Below the pieces are notes generated by a model. That model saw only the letters and a program-made list of their open reading frames with translations. It had not been told where the DNA came from and did not search any database. 64,000 bases of DNA from Nocardia camponoti (GTDB lineage Bacteria; Actinomycetota; Actinomycetes; Mycobacteriales; Mycobacteriaceae): assembly GCF_014646135.1 (NCBI RefSeq), contig NZ_BMMW01000002.1, forward strand, positions 310,001 to 374,000, read 5' to 3'. Both the position numbers and the translations under genes were made by a program. Each line of letters begins with the position of its first letter. The stretch's first letter is position 1. Positions 48,597 through 57,451 of this stretch are shown here, piece by piece.

Positions 48597-48729
48597 TAAA
48601 CGCCCCCAAATCTTGCCAATTCGTCACGAACGCTACCGGACAGGAACCGTCCCGAAACGTGTTGTGCGACAAGACAATTACGGAATTACCCGAACGTAAT
48701 CGGACGTGACGAAAGTCGGAAAATCACAC

Positions 48730-48766
48730 CCGCACAGTGTCGGTTCGAGTCCGACTGGGGGCACTC
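48730..48766 (+). repeat. attR core, 37-bp direct repeat
   Basis: Identical to 38533-38569 and marks the right boundary of the element. It carries only the 3' part of the tRNA gene, so the functional tRNA copy is at the left end. Confidence 0.95.
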
Positions 48767-48891
48767 TTTCACCGCAGGTAGGCGAGTCTCGCCGCAGGTC
48801 ACGGCGCAAAGCGGCGGTCGCCACCCTGGCACCACCCGGCGCGGGGGTGGTTTGGCCGGGCTTGTCGGAGGTCAGTGGCACAATCCGATCC

Positions 48892-49732
48892 ATGTCATTC
48901 GCGGCGAATGTGCTCAAGGTCATGATTCTCCTCCCCCGGCGACACCTCCCCCGAGGTCAAAGCTGTCAAGAACGCGCTATACGGCTGGAACGGGTCTCGA
49001 GCGGAGAACGCGCAGACCGTACTGCTGCCCCGATTTTGGAAGACCGACGCGGTTCCAACGCTAAGCGCTTCCGGCGGGCAAAGTGTTATCAACTCCCAGC
49101 TCGTTGACGATGCCGACATCGTGATTGCGCTCTTCGATTCGAAGCTCGGCCAGGAAACAGACAACGCCGTTTCTGGCACAGCTGAAGAGATCGAACGCGC
49201 CGCTGCGACCGGCAAGCCCGTACACGTCTGGTTTTCCGATGAACCCATTGACCGCCGTACGAGTCCAGCCGAGCTCACTCGCCTGCAAAATTTTCGTGAG
49301 GAGCTCCAGGGCAAAGGGCTGCTTGGCGTTTACGCCGATCTCAACGACCTGGCATACAAAGTGCGAGATGCAGTCGAGAGCGACATCAGCAAGTTGGGGC
49401 TCAGCTCGCCCGCTGTGGTCCGAAAGGGAGAACACGCAATGCCCCGACTACACGTTGAGCGCGAGGTCGACTATCGCGGAAAAGAGCGCACATACGTCGT
49501 AGTCGAGAACAAGAGTGGTGCGACAACTGCAAACGAGCTTCAGGTCGACCTTGGTGAATGGGAGCAATCCGTCTATCGCGAAAGCCGTGCCGCGTTTGAT
49601 CTTCCGCCCTTTCAAAAGATCAGGTGGACAGCCGGTTTCCACATGGGCTTACCCTCGCAGATCGTTGCAAAGCTCAAGTGGATCGAAGGTGCTGAGCCTC
49701 AGTCCGAGGAGCTACCGGTCACTCTCCACTAA
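48892..49732 (+). pseudogene. Frameshifted DUF4062-like (LIASPSD-type) protein
   Basis: A protein of about 279 aa if repaired. The start ATG 48892 gives SFAANVLKVMILLP, then frame is lost at a run of five C (48933-48937); removing one C continues GDTSPEVKAVKNAL, then DDADIVIALFDSKLG and SGTAEEIERAAATGKPVHVWFS. That order matches Rossmann-like DUF4062 domains often found with NTPases or in defence genes. It may be a pseudogene, a phase-variable gene or a sequencing error. The in-frame remainder starts at GTG 49121. Confidence 0.7.
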
Positions 49733-50026
49733 CCAAACCGACGACCAAACAGCGGCACCACATTCGACGGAAGCTCAACCACCGGAGTAGTCGCAGCCGG
49801 GGCGGGCGGCTTCCGCCGCATTGGCATCCATCGCCGACTTGCGCGAGTTTCTGTCCGGCCATGGCGCCGAACCCCGCCTTGACGACTTCGACGACCGGCA
49901 CGTCATCGTCGGCTAGCTCGACCCGTATCCGCCCATCGGCCCAGTCATCAAGCTCGGCTCCGTGCCTCTGCGGGGCTCGTTGAGCTCAACCTTGACAGAC
50001 CCTCAGCCCACCCCTAGATAGAAGAC
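49733..50026 (+). other. Intergenic region with a possible gene scrap
   Basis: No complete gene. A frame ending at TAG 49914-49916 reads ADLREFLSGHGAEPRLDDF, which has coding-like composition but no start; it may be the C-terminus of a decayed gene. The right end is a strong promoter. Confidence 0.35.
49992..50020 (+). promoter_or_regulatory. Near-consensus promoter
   Basis: TTGACA (49992-49997), a 17-bp spacer and TAGATA (50015-50020), which is the strongest sigma-70-type promoter seen in the window. The GTG of the next gene is 6 nt after the -10 box, so that transcript would be leaderless. Confidence 0.7.
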
Positions 50027-50434
50027 GTGGCACGCAAACCGAGCACCGAGACGCGCATGACCCTCTACCGGCTGGTTGGCTTTCCAACGCTGGAGAAGGT
50101 AATCCGGGACAAGTACACGGACTTCACCGAGGAACACGTGATGGTGGGCGTGCGGCCATCGGTCCTCTACTGGGGACGAACTCCCGATAAGCCTGTCGCG
50201 TGGGCCAGTACGGTGGCAGGTCTTTCAGGTGCCAGCATCGATCTGGCAACAGGAGTCGCGGCGGCCGTCCTGGTAAGCAAACCGAAGAAGGTTGTGGTTG
50301 TTATGGCGAAGGAGAAAGAGGCCATTAACGCGACCAGCCTGTTCACGTTCACCCAGGTGAACCTTGGCAGGCAGGACCGACTACTGAAGGCGAAAGGTGT
50401 CGACCTGTCGATCGTTTCAGTACTCAAGGAGTGA
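50027..50434 (+). CDS. Hypothetical protein, possibly a DUF6119 N-terminal fragment
   Basis: A 135-aa protein. The pattern LYRLVGFPTLEKV, LYWGRTPDKPVAWAST and GVAAAVLVSKPKKVVVVM resembles the N-terminal part of DUF6119 (TIGR04141) proteins, which are about 500 aa. If that is right, this is truncated. The assignment is tentative. It starts directly at a strong promoter. Confidence 0.5.
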   Translation: MARKPSTETRMTLYRLVGFPTLEKVIRDKYTDFTEEHVMVGVRPSVLYWGRTPDKPVAWASTVAGLSGASIDLATGVAAAVLVSKPKKVVVVMAKEKEAINATSLFTFTQVNLGRQDRLLKAKGVDLSIVSVLKE

Positions 50435-50544
50435 CTGGGCAACACCACTCTGGTAGAGCGAGTTGCGACCCGACCCCGGCGATAGGGTGCCTGCTCAAGT
50501 TCAGCGCGCACATACAGTCCAGTGCCAGTGAGCATTTCAGAATC

Positions 50545-51753
50545 ATGAGCGATACTGGGCCCATGGCCACGCCTAGGGGACGCGTCGCACCACACCGCAC
50601 CGCCGAGCAGCGGTTCGGAGTCGAGCTGCGCGCCCGGCGGACAGCAGCGGCATTGTCGCTTCGCCAGCTCGCTCCGCTGGTAAATATCAGCCATGACCTC
50701 CTGGCACGGATCGAGCGGGCCGAACGGCGTGCCCACCGCGATACCGTCATCCTCCTCGATCAAGCGCTCAACGCCGACGGCCGACTGATCCGGCTAGCTG
50801 AACCGTTTACCGCCATCATTGCCACCACGCCGGTGTCGGGCGACGTAGACCCGGAAACCGTCGGTCGAACGCTTCGTCAGCTCACCGCTGACGTCCGAGC
50901 CGCCGACCACACGATGTCCGCTGGACAGACGAAGAAGTTGATCGCTGGCGCGCGGTCGGCGTCGTCGATTGCGATGGAGCGCCACCCGGCCGACCTCCGA
51001 AATGATCTACGCCGAGGTGTTGCTGAGGCTTATCAGCTAGCCGGGTGGATGCTCTTCGATCGAGGCAATACCACTGCAGCGGACAAGGCATTCACCGAGG
51101 CGCGACGTAATGCCCAGCAAGCCAATGCGATCGAGCTCGTTGCGTTCATCGGTGGCCCCAACGCCGCCTTCATGACCACCTGGCACGGGGATGCATCAAC
51201 CGGCGTCGCGCAAGCGTACGGCGCGCTTGCCTGGGCTCGACGAAGCGGCAACCGCCGCCTATCCGCCTTCGTTGCCACCATGGCCGCGCGCGCCCATGCT
51301 CGACTCGGCGAGTCCGAGCTGTGCGCCCACATGCTCATCGAAGCCGAGAGCGAGCTTGGCAGGCACCGCGAAGACACTCCAGACCCTTTGTGGCTCAACG
51401 TTTTCGATGCCGCCGCGCTAGCTGGGCATCGCGGCTCATGCATGCTCGACCTCGGCTCGCCCGACCGTGCCATCGAAGCGTTCTCCGAGCAGCACGCGGC
51501 TAGCCCGGATGCCTTCCTGCGGAATCGGACCATTTGGCAACTTGAGCACGCCGCCGCAAAAATCGAGCTCGACGAACCCGACGCCGCAGCCAACAGCGTT
51601 GACGGTGCGATCGACGGCCTTAACGCAGGCCCTGTCTCATCGAGAGTTCTCGACCTATTCAGAGGAGTCGAAACACAGCTCGCTGGTTCACGCTGTCACG
51701 CAGCCGAGGAAGCGGCCGTCCGCGTGACGGCGCTCATCGCGGCACACGAGTGA
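50545..51753 (+). CDS. XRE-family regulator with TPR-like C-terminus
   Basis: A 402-aa protein: an N-terminal HTH (LRQLAPLVNISHDLLARIERAER, quoted in part) and a long helical region with TPR-like repeats. This architecture is common in actinobacterial cluster-situated regulators. It is the nearest regulator to the synthetase operon beginning at 53211. ATG 50545 is chosen; ATG 50563 is possible. Its end overlaps the convergent hydrolase gene by 20 bp. Confidence 0.8.
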   Translation: MSDTGPMATPRGRVAPHRTAEQRFGVELRARRTAAALSLRQLAPLVNISHDLLARIERAERRAHRDTVILLDQALNADGRLIRLAEPFTAIIATTPVSGDVDPETVGRTLRQLTADVRAADHTMSAGQTKKLIAGARSASSIAMERHPADLRNDLRRGVAEAYQLAGWMLFDRGNTTAADKAFTEARRNAQQANAIELVAFIGGPNAAFMTTWHGDASTGVAQAYGALAWARRSGNRRLSAFVATMAARAHARLGESELCAHMLIEAESELGRHREDTPDPLWLNVFDAAALAGHRGSCMLDLGSPDRAIEAFSEQHAASPDAFLRNRTIWQLEHAAAKIELDEPDAAANSVDGAIDGLNAGPVSSRVLDLFRGVETQLAGSRCHAAEEAAVRVTALIAAHE

Positions 51754-53035
51754 ATGGATAAGTAGCCCAATGTACTTCGACACCTTGGGCTGACTCCGAG
51801 ATCACCAAGACCTCGCCTCGCAATCGGCCGATATCAGCCCGATAGCGCCCGTTTCCCAGCGCTACGAATGTCGTGCTGGTGCGGCCCGGATCACTGGCAA
51901 GATGCGCATGTAGCGCGTTGCCTCCCCAGCCGAAGATCGTCTCATCCGACTCAGACCACCAACTGCCAAGAATCGCTTGAACTTCGGGTGGACACGGTAG
52001 CGGGTACCCGCCGTCCAGGAGCATCGGATCTTCCACCGGGATGTCGAGCAAGACGGATGTCGCGAAGCCGCAGAGATCGACACCCCGGGTCGCGTTGGCC
52101 AGCGCGACGACGACGAGCTGGTTCACCCTGTCCAGCTGCAATGCCGACTGGAACCCCGGCATAGACCCGGTGTGTCCAGCAAGAATCCGCTCATCACAAC
52201 GCTCAAGGATCAATCCGAGACCCCAGCCACGCGTCCATTCGTGAGGATCGACCATTACCTGCAAGGTGTGCATCTGGTCAATAACAGAGTGCGACAGGAC
52301 ATTTGAGTTTGCTCCCAGCAGCGCTGCGCCCCATACCAGCAGGTCGCCAGCTGTCGACCACAGCTGACCGCCCGCGCCAATCGCGCCCTGGTCCATCACC
52401 GGCTCTCGATGCACACCGCCGCCATGCGGATCGAGGCGGTAGCCGACAGCGGCGTCGGAAGGTGCACTCCATGTGGTGCGCCCGAGCTTCAGCGGCGTCA
52501 AGAGCCGGTGCTCGATGACGCTCTCGAAAGGCTGCGCCGTCACCGTCTCGATAATCTGTCCGAGAACGGCGTAGCCGAGATTCGAGTAGTGCCACCGCTC
52601 TCCCAGTCGCGCAATTAGTTCCACGTCGACGAACGCGGAGCGTAGACCAGCCGAATTCGGCCCCTGCATAGTTTCCCACATATCAAGGGGAGCTTCGCGC
52701 TGCAAACCACTTGAGTGCGAAAGTAGCGATGCGATGGTGACATCGCCGAAGGGCGTCCCTGGAATGAATCGGTCGACCGTATCGACAAGCCGAACAGCTC
52801 CCTCTTCGGCGAGTATCAATACGGTGGCCGCTGTGAATGTCTTGGTGATCGACCCAATTCGATACGGCACCTCGGGCGTGGCCGCAATCGAGTTCTCCAC
52901 GTCGGCGTAGCCCGCCGACGCCTGGCCAAGCAATGTATCGGCCTCGGCGACCGCGACCGTCATGCTCGGAACCCGCGCATCATGCCGCACCGCGGCGACT
53001 CGCGCTGCGAGACCTTCCCCGAATTCGACACTCAC
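51734..53035 (-). CDS. Beta-lactamase-related serine hydrolase
   Basis: A 433-aa class C beta-lactamase/esterase-fold protein with SxxK (GSITKT, about residue 60), YxN (YSNLG) and HTG (HTGSMPG) motifs. No signal peptide is evident from the chosen start, so a cytosolic esterase or peptidase is likelier than antibiotic resistance. GTG 53035 has AAGGGG 5 nt upstream. The longer frame to 53323 runs through the inverted-repeat region and is not used. Confidence 0.82.
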   Translation of the reverse strand: MSVEFGEGLAARVAAVRHDARVPSMTVAVAEADTLLGQASAGYADVENSIAATPEVPYRIGSITKTFTAATVLILAEEGAVRLVDTVDRFIPGTPFGDVTIASLLSHSSGLQREAPLDMWETMQGPNSAGLRSAFVDVELIARLGERWHYSNLGYAVLGQIIETVTAQPFESVIEHRLLTPLKLGRTTWSAPSDAAVGYRLDPHGGGVHREPVMDQGAIGAGGQLWSTAGDLLVWGAALLGANSNVLSHSVIDQMHTLQVMVDPHEWTRGWGLGLILERCDERILAGHTGSMPGFQSALQLDRVNQLVVVALANATRGVDLCGFATSVLLDIPVEDPMLLDGGYPLPCPPEVQAILGSWWSESDETIFGWGGNALHAHLASDPGRTSTTFVALGNGRYRADIGRLRGEVLVISESAQGVEVHWATYPFTRVPR

Positions 53036-53052
53036 CACGTCCCCTTCCGTCC

Positions 53053-53149
53053 AACCCAGCATCCCACAACTGGCGATTTCGGCTGTGGACAACCAGTTTG
53101 TCCACAGCCAACCACTTCCGACCAGTGGTTTTGCCCGGGATGCTGGGTT
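53053..53149. promoter_or_regulatory. Nested inverted repeats upstream of the synthetase operon
   Basis: An outer perfect 13-bp pair (53053-53065 with 53137-53149) encloses a 12-bp hairpin with a 5-nt loop (53081-53092 with 53098-53109) and a 7-bp hairpin (53110-53116 with 53124-53130). The first hairpin loop CCAGT can pair with ACTGG near 53069. The 12-bp arms contain TTGTCCACA, like a DnaA box. As RNA it could fold into a multi-branch junction in the leader of the SAM synthetase gene; as DNA it could be stacked operators. Confidence 0.6.
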
Positions 53150-53210
53150 CACAGCCACCCTCGGGGCGGGCATCGCCAGCGCCGAGCAGTTCCACATCTG
53201 GGGAGTCACG

Positions 53211-54458
53211 ATGCCGCACATCAGAACCAAAATCGACGATTGCACCATCGACTGGGAGCCACAGATCCCCGCGCCAACCTCGACCAATATCGTCGAGCGT
53301 AAGGGTCTCGGGCATCCCGACACGCTGGCCGACCACCTCGCCGAGGTATTGTCGCGGGTCTACAGCCGCGTCACTCTCGACGACTTCGGTGCCGTCCTGC
53401 ACCACAACTTCGACAAGTTGGCGCTACTCGGCGGAGCCAGCGAAGTGCGCTACGGCTCGGGCCGAATGATCGATCCCGTGCGCGTTCTAGTCAATGGCCG
53501 AGCGGCCCGCTCGTGCGCTGGACGCACCATTCCCGTCGACGACATCATCGAAGACACTGTGCGCGGCTTCTTCCACGAGCGCCTGCCCGAACTGGACGGC
53601 CACCTCGATATCCGACTCAATGTCACCAGCAATTCCAGCCCCGGCGCGGTCCACGTCGACACCGAAACACCCGACCGCGTCAAATGGTTCAACCCCAACA
53701 GCATCATGGACCTGCGCGAACACCGAGTGCGCCTCTCCAACGACACCTCCCTCGGCACCGGCTGGGCCCCCGACAGCCCCTTCGAGCAGTTCGCCCGTAC
53801 CGTCGCCGATCATTTCTCCTCCACAAGCCCGTTCACGCTGGCCAATCCGTGGTGCGGCTCGGACGTGAAGATCATGGGCTACAGCACGCCCGAGGAAGTC
53901 GACATCGTCGCCTGCGTGCCACAAAAGTGCGCGCACGTCCCCAACCGCATGGCCTACCTCGCCAATAAGGAAGCCGTGCTCGCCGAATGCCACCAGCTCG
54001 CCCTCACCGCGATGCCGGATGTGCCCGTCCGGTTCCGAATCAACACCCGCGATATCCCCGACCGCGACGAGCTTTACCTCACCTACACCGGCAGCTCCAT
54101 CGAATCCGGTGACGAGGGCGTCGTCGGGCGCGGCAACCGCGTCAACGGACTCATCACACCACTGCGGCCGATGAACGTCGAGGGTGCCAACGGCAAGAAC
54201 CCGGTGTATCACGTCGGCAAGCTCTACAACGTCGCCGCTCGACGGCTCGCGCAACGACTGCACGAGGTGAGCGGCAACTACGCCGAGGTCCACATGGTCA
54301 GCGCGACAGGACAACGCCTGGATCGGCCGTGGCGCATTCTCATCCGAACGACCGGAGCGGTCGAAGCCGCCGAGGTTAACGAACTCATCCACGAGACACT
54401 CGCTAGCTTCCCCGCACTCACCGATGAAATCCTCTCTGGCACAACGGTATTGGCCTAG
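53211..54458 (+). CDS. Archaeal-type S-adenosylmethionine synthetase
   Basis: A 415-aa methionine adenosyltransferase of the archaeal class, not the bacterial MetK family. Diagnostic segments are [13 protein letters not shown] (29-41), [13 protein letters not shown] (about 175-187), [16 protein letters not shown] (299-314) and [14 protein letters not shown] (324-337). It makes SAM from ATP and methionine. GGGGAG lies 7 nt before ATG 53211. The first gene of a five-gene operon, it presumably supplies SAM for a dedicated pathway and was acquired horizontally. Confidence 0.92.
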   Translation: MPHIRTKIDDCTIDWEPQIPAPTSTNIVERKGLGHPDTLADHLAEVLSRVYSRVTLDDFGAVLHHNFDKLALLGGASEVRYGSGRMIDPVRVLVNGRAARSCAGRTIPVDDIIEDTVRGFFHERLPELDGHLDIRLNVTSNSSPGAVHVDTETPDRVKWFNPNSIMDLREHRVRLSNDTSLGTGWAPDSPFEQFARTVADHFSSTSPFTLANPWCGSDVKIMGYSTPEEVDIVACVPQKCAHVPNRMAYLANKEAVLAECHQLALTAMPDVPVRFRINTRDIPDRDELYLTYTGSSIESGDEGVVGRGNRVNGLITPLRPMNVEGANGKNPVYHVGKLYNVAARRLAQRLHEVSGNYAEVHMVSATGQRLDRPWRILIRTTGAVEAAEVNELIHETLASFPALTDEILSGTTVLA

Positions 54459-54462
54459 ATCG

Positions 54463-55140
54463 ATGACCACATACTTGCTACGACATGCACCGACCACCTA
54501 CAGCGTGGAGTTCCGGCTCAACGGCGATCCTGCCGTCGAAGTACCACTGACCAGCGAGGGCCTGCGTGCCTGCCAAACAGCCCGCAACGAATTACCAACG
54601 GCCACCTTTAAATCGGCGATGACAAGCCCGTTTCACCGATGCCGACACACCGCTGAACGGCTCACTCCCACGACAACGACCCTGCTTGAGCAACCGCTTC
54701 TCGCGGAACTGGACTACGGGGTGTTCGAGGGCGCGGACTTCACCGAGTACGCCATCTGGCTAGCCGAACATGGTCCAGACCAGGTTCCACCCAACGCACA
54801 AGAATCGCAACGGTCCGGCATCCTTCGGATGATGCACGGACTGAACACAGCCCTGGACTGGTCTGGCCCGCGTCTGGTTGTCGCCCATGGATTGTTGGTC
54901 TCGGTAATTCAGTGGACGCGCCGCCACCCGAACGCCACGCTGGCGGATGTCTTCTTCCCAGCGGCAGCCGGACTCGTTCCGGTTGCGATAGGCGATCACG
55001 AACTCCGCTGCCTGACCACGCGGCTCATCGGGCAGCTTGAAAACCGCGAGATTGGCGAGAACTGGCGCGTCGACCTTGGCGCCTTCCCACCCCAGATCGC
55101 TGTCCAGATCCCCACCAGCAGAAAGGCTCCCCATGCATGA
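54463..55140 (+). CDS. Histidine phosphatase superfamily protein
   Basis: A 225-aa phosphoglycerate-mutase-like protein with the catalytic RH pair (Arg7-His8 in LLRHAPT), Arg in FHRCRHTAERL, acid Glu82 in LLAELDYGVFEG, and His142 in VVAHGLL. It dephosphorylates a small molecule or acts as a mutase; substrate unknown. It starts 4 bp after the SAM synthetase stop and overlaps the next start by 8 bp. Confidence 0.85.
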   Translation: MTTYLLRHAPTTYSVEFRLNGDPAVEVPLTSEGLRACQTARNELPTATFKSAMTSPFHRCRHTAERLTPTTTTLLEQPLLAELDYGVFEGADFTEYAIWLAEHGPDQVPPNAQESQRSGILRMMHGLNTALDWSGPRLVVAHGLLVSVIQWTRRHPNATLADVFFPAAAGLVPVAIGDHELRCLTTRLIGQLENREIGENWRVDLGAFPPQIAVQIPTSRKAPHA

Positions 55141-56425
55141 CGCACGCGCCCTACTCGACCTCGGCCAGGTGGCGGTTAACCGCCTCGCGCGCCGTGGCTA
55201 CTGCCTCGACCTCGGTCTCATCGATAAACTGTTCCAACGCCGAAACCGCGTAATCAAGACGGCCGACGACCTGCGTGCCGAATCCAAGAAGCTGTCGAAC
55301 GAATTCGCCAAACTCGCCAAGACCGGAGCCGACACCTCGACGGTGCGCGAGCGATCGCGTGGCCTCAACGCCCAGCTCCACACCGTCGAGGCCGAACAGA
55401 CCCAGGCAGAGGCCGAACTGCGCGAGGTCCTGCTCACCATCCCGAACTTCCCCGCCGACGACGCCCCCGACGGAACCGACGAGGCGTTCAATGTCGAGAT
55501 CCGCCGACACGGCAACCCGCCCGCGTTCGCGTTCCAGGCTCGCGATCACGTCGACCTGGGCGAGGCGATGGGAATCTTCGACTTCCCCCGTGCGGTGAAG
55601 CTGTCCGGGTCGCGTTTCAGCGTCACGAAGGGAGCCGGGGCCGCGCTCGAACGCGCCCTAGCCACCTACTTCCTCGCCCTGCACATCAATCGGCATGGGT
55701 ACCAAGAGATTTCGGTACCCAACCTGGTGAACCGAACAACGATGACCGGCACGGGGCAACTGCCCAAGTTCGAGGATGACTTGTTCCGCACCAGCCTCGC
55801 GGACAAAGAACTGTTCCTCATCCCCACCGGGGAAGTCCCGCTCACCAACCTCCACGCCGACGAGATCCTGCCCGCCGAAGCGCTGCCCTACCGCTACACC
55901 GCCTGGACCCCGTGCTTCCGTTCCGAAGCCGGGTCCTACGGCCGCGACACCCGAGGAATCCTGCGCCAGCACCAATTCCATAAAGTCGAGTTGGTTCAGA
56001 TCGTGCGCGCGGCCGAGTCGCGCGAACGTCTCGACCTGATGCTCGACCACGCGGAAACCTGCCTGCGCGAACTCGGGCTCGCCTACCGCGTCGTCAAGCT
56101 CGCCGCGGGCGACCTCGGCTTCTCCGCCACCTTCACCTACGACATCGAGGTCTGGCTCCCCAGCCAGAACACCTACCGAGAGATCAGCTCCTGCTCGGAC
56201 TGCGGCACCTTCCAAGCCCGCCGCGCCGCAATCCGTGTCAAGGACAAGGACGGCAAGAAGGAACTCGCCGCCACCCTCAACGGCTCAGCGCTACCGATCG
56301 GCCGCACAGTCGCAGCGATCCTTGAACAGTTCCAGAACCAGGACGGATCGGTGACGATTCCGCAGGTCCTCGTCCCCTTCACCGGGTTCGCGAAGATCAA
56401 CGCCGACGGCACCACCGAGTCATGA
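55133..56425 (+). CDS. serS: Second seryl-tRNA synthetase
   Basis: A 430-aa class II synthetase. The N-terminal coiled-coil tRNA-binding arm (residues 30-110), motif 2 (TPCFRSEAGSYGRDTRG with RQHQFHKVEL) and motif 3 (LNGSALPIGRTVAAILE) are complete, so it should charge tRNA-Ser. Position in an operon suggests a dedicated role, as for VlmL in valanimycin and the SerRS of albomycin clusters, rather than housekeeping; a housekeeping copy is expected elsewhere. ATG 55133 has GAAAGG upstream. Confidence 0.9.
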   Translation: MHDARALLDLGQVAVNRLARRGYCLDLGLIDKLFQRRNRVIKTADDLRAESKKLSNEFAKLAKTGADTSTVRERSRGLNAQLHTVEAEQTQAEAELREVLLTIPNFPADDAPDGTDEAFNVEIRRHGNPPAFAFQARDHVDLGEAMGIFDFPRAVKLSGSRFSVTKGAGAALERALATYFLALHINRHGYQEISVPNLVNRTTMTGTGQLPKFEDDLFRTSLADKELFLIPTGEVPLTNLHADEILPAEALPYRYTAWTPCFRSEAGSYGRDTRGILRQHQFHKVELVQIVRAAESRERLDLMLDHAETCLRELGLAYRVVKLAAGDLGFSATFTYDIEVWLPSQNTYREISSCSDCGTFQARRAAIRVKDKDGKKELAATLNGSALPIGRTVAAILEQFQNQDGSVTIPQVLVPFTGFAKINADGTTES

Positions 56426-56434
56426 GGCCAACCG

Positions 56435-57451
56435 ATGCTTGTCGGAATATGCGACTTCCCCAGTAACTACCTGTTTCCCCCGCTCGGGTACGGCGGGATA
56501 GAACGCTGGCTGTGGGCGTGTGCCGTTGGTGCGCGCCGCGCGGGTGCCGATGTTCACCTCATCGGTCCCGCGTGGCGACGCGAACTCGCCGACACGTGGA
56601 CCATCCGCACGCCCCGCCTTGAGGCCATCGCCCCGAACTCGCTAGCGGCACGCGAACTACGAGCCACGAAGTACGACCTGCTCATCGCCGGCCACGAGTA
56701 CCCATCCCGCCAAGCCTGGCGTGACGTCGCAGACACCCTCAGCACCCAGATCGCGACCTTCCAACACAACCCCGACTTCACTCACACCGACGAGGCATTC
56801 GACGGGCGAATGTCTCGCTTGTACTGCTACTCACCGGAAATGGTCGCCCGTTACGCGGCGCACAATCCGATCCAAACGCTTTCGGTCCAATTCGGCTTCC
56901 ACGAATCCGAACCAGCCCCACGAGCCGGACGCGACCTGGTGTGGGTAGGCCGAATCGATCGAGACAAGGCTCCCCACCTCGCGATCATGGCCGCCGCGCT
57001 CCTCGGCCGCACGATCGATATCGTCGGCCCGATCTTCGACGACGACTACGTCGAGCACCACGCCGCGCTCTTTCGCGCCGACCACGTCCGCATGGTGGGC
57101 GAACTCGGCGGCGCGGCCAAAACCGACGCCTTCGCACGCGCCGCGACCTACGTTTACACCTGCTCACGCACCTACATCGAGGCAGGCGTGGCCACCCTCG
57201 GCGAATCCATGCGCACCGGAACCCCCATCGCCGCGCTCACCTGGCGAACCGGCACCTGCGCCGACGCGGCCCTGTGCCCGGACACCGGAAGCATCGCGCT
57301 CACCGACCCCGACGCTGACGATGACCAAGCCGCCCGACGACTAGCCGACGCCATCACATCCGCAGCCAGCCTCAAACCCACCGCAGTTCAAGCGATCGGG
57401 CTCACCCGCTTCGACCCAGCCCAGCACTTCACCACATTGGCCAACCTGTGA
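56435..57451 (+). CDS. GT4-like glycosyltransferase
   Basis: A 338-aa GT-B fold enzyme. N-terminal PPLGYGGIERWLWACAVGA is the glycine loop of family 4 transferases; VWVGRIDRDKAPHLAI and ATLGESMRTGTPI are the nucleotide-sugar-binding parts. No membrane anchor, so the acceptor is probably soluble. It lies 9 bp after serS and overlaps the next gene by ATGA-type spacing. Confidence 0.85.
   Translation: MLVGICDFPSNYLFPPLGYGGIERWLWACAVGARRAGADVHLIGPAWRRELADTWTIRTPRLEAIAPNSLAARELRATKYDLLIAGHEYPSRQAWRDVADTLSTQIATFQHNPDFTHTDEAFDGRMSRLYCYSPEMVARYAAHNPIQTLSVQFGFHESEPAPRAGRDLVWVGRIDRDKAPHLAIMAAALLGRTIDIVGPIFDDDYVEHHAALFRADHVRMVGELGGAAKTDAFARAATYVYTCSRTYIEAGVATLGESMRTGTPIAALTWRTGTCADAALCPDTGSIALTDPDADDDQAARRLADAITSAASLKPTAVQAIGLTRFDPAQHFTTLANL

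Larger units (their letters stand above)
48326..48729. other. Non-coding right end with clustered repeats
   Basis: About 400 bp without a convincing gene; two mutually overlapping frames here look non-coding. It holds an inverted repeat ATTTTCGGT/ACCGAAAAT (48441-48449 with 48462-48470), three tandem 10-bp units beginning TCAACG at 48470-48499, and the right end motif at 48581-48596. This is a plausible integrase arm or packaging/replication region. Confidence 0.6.
38533..48766. mobile_element. 10.2-kb integrative element with phage-satellite gene plan
   Basis: Bounded by identical 37-bp attL and attR. Content in order: tyrosine integrase and repressor (minus strand); then on the plus strand an excisionase-like protein, four small ORFs, a terminator/attenuator, a Toprim-RecA primase/helicase, nine small genes including WhiB, a 267-aa protein, a terminase-small-subunit-like protein and a 110-aa ORF. 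No structural, large terminase, lysis, relaxase or FtsK/Tra gene is visible. SaPI/PICI satellites share int-xis-pri/rep-terS, so a satellite is the favoured reading; a decayed prophage or an AICE that lost transfer genes are the alternatives. Confidence 0.82.

Noticed and set aside
48326..48709. Two overlapping plus-strand frames of 127 and 121 aa near attR
   Set aside because: They overlap each other almost completely, have no recognised motif or good start, and run through repeats; non-coding is more likely.
38533..48766. Actinomycete integrative conjugative element (AICE)
   Set aside because: No FtsK/TraB-like translocase, Spd or Kor gene is visible, whereas a terminase-like gene is.
51734..53035. 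Antibiotic-resistance beta-lactamase
   Set aside because: The fold motifs match, but there is no signal peptide and the sequence is closer to general serine hydrolases/esterases.
53081..53109. Chromosomal or plasmid origin because of two TTGTCCACA boxes
   Set aside because: Only two boxes in one inverted repeat, no AT-rich segment and no dnaA/dnaN or rep gene nearby.
53053..53149. Known SAM-I/II/III/IV riboswitch
   Set aside because: The stems and loops do not show the conserved sequence elements I know for these classes; kept only as an unclassified structure.
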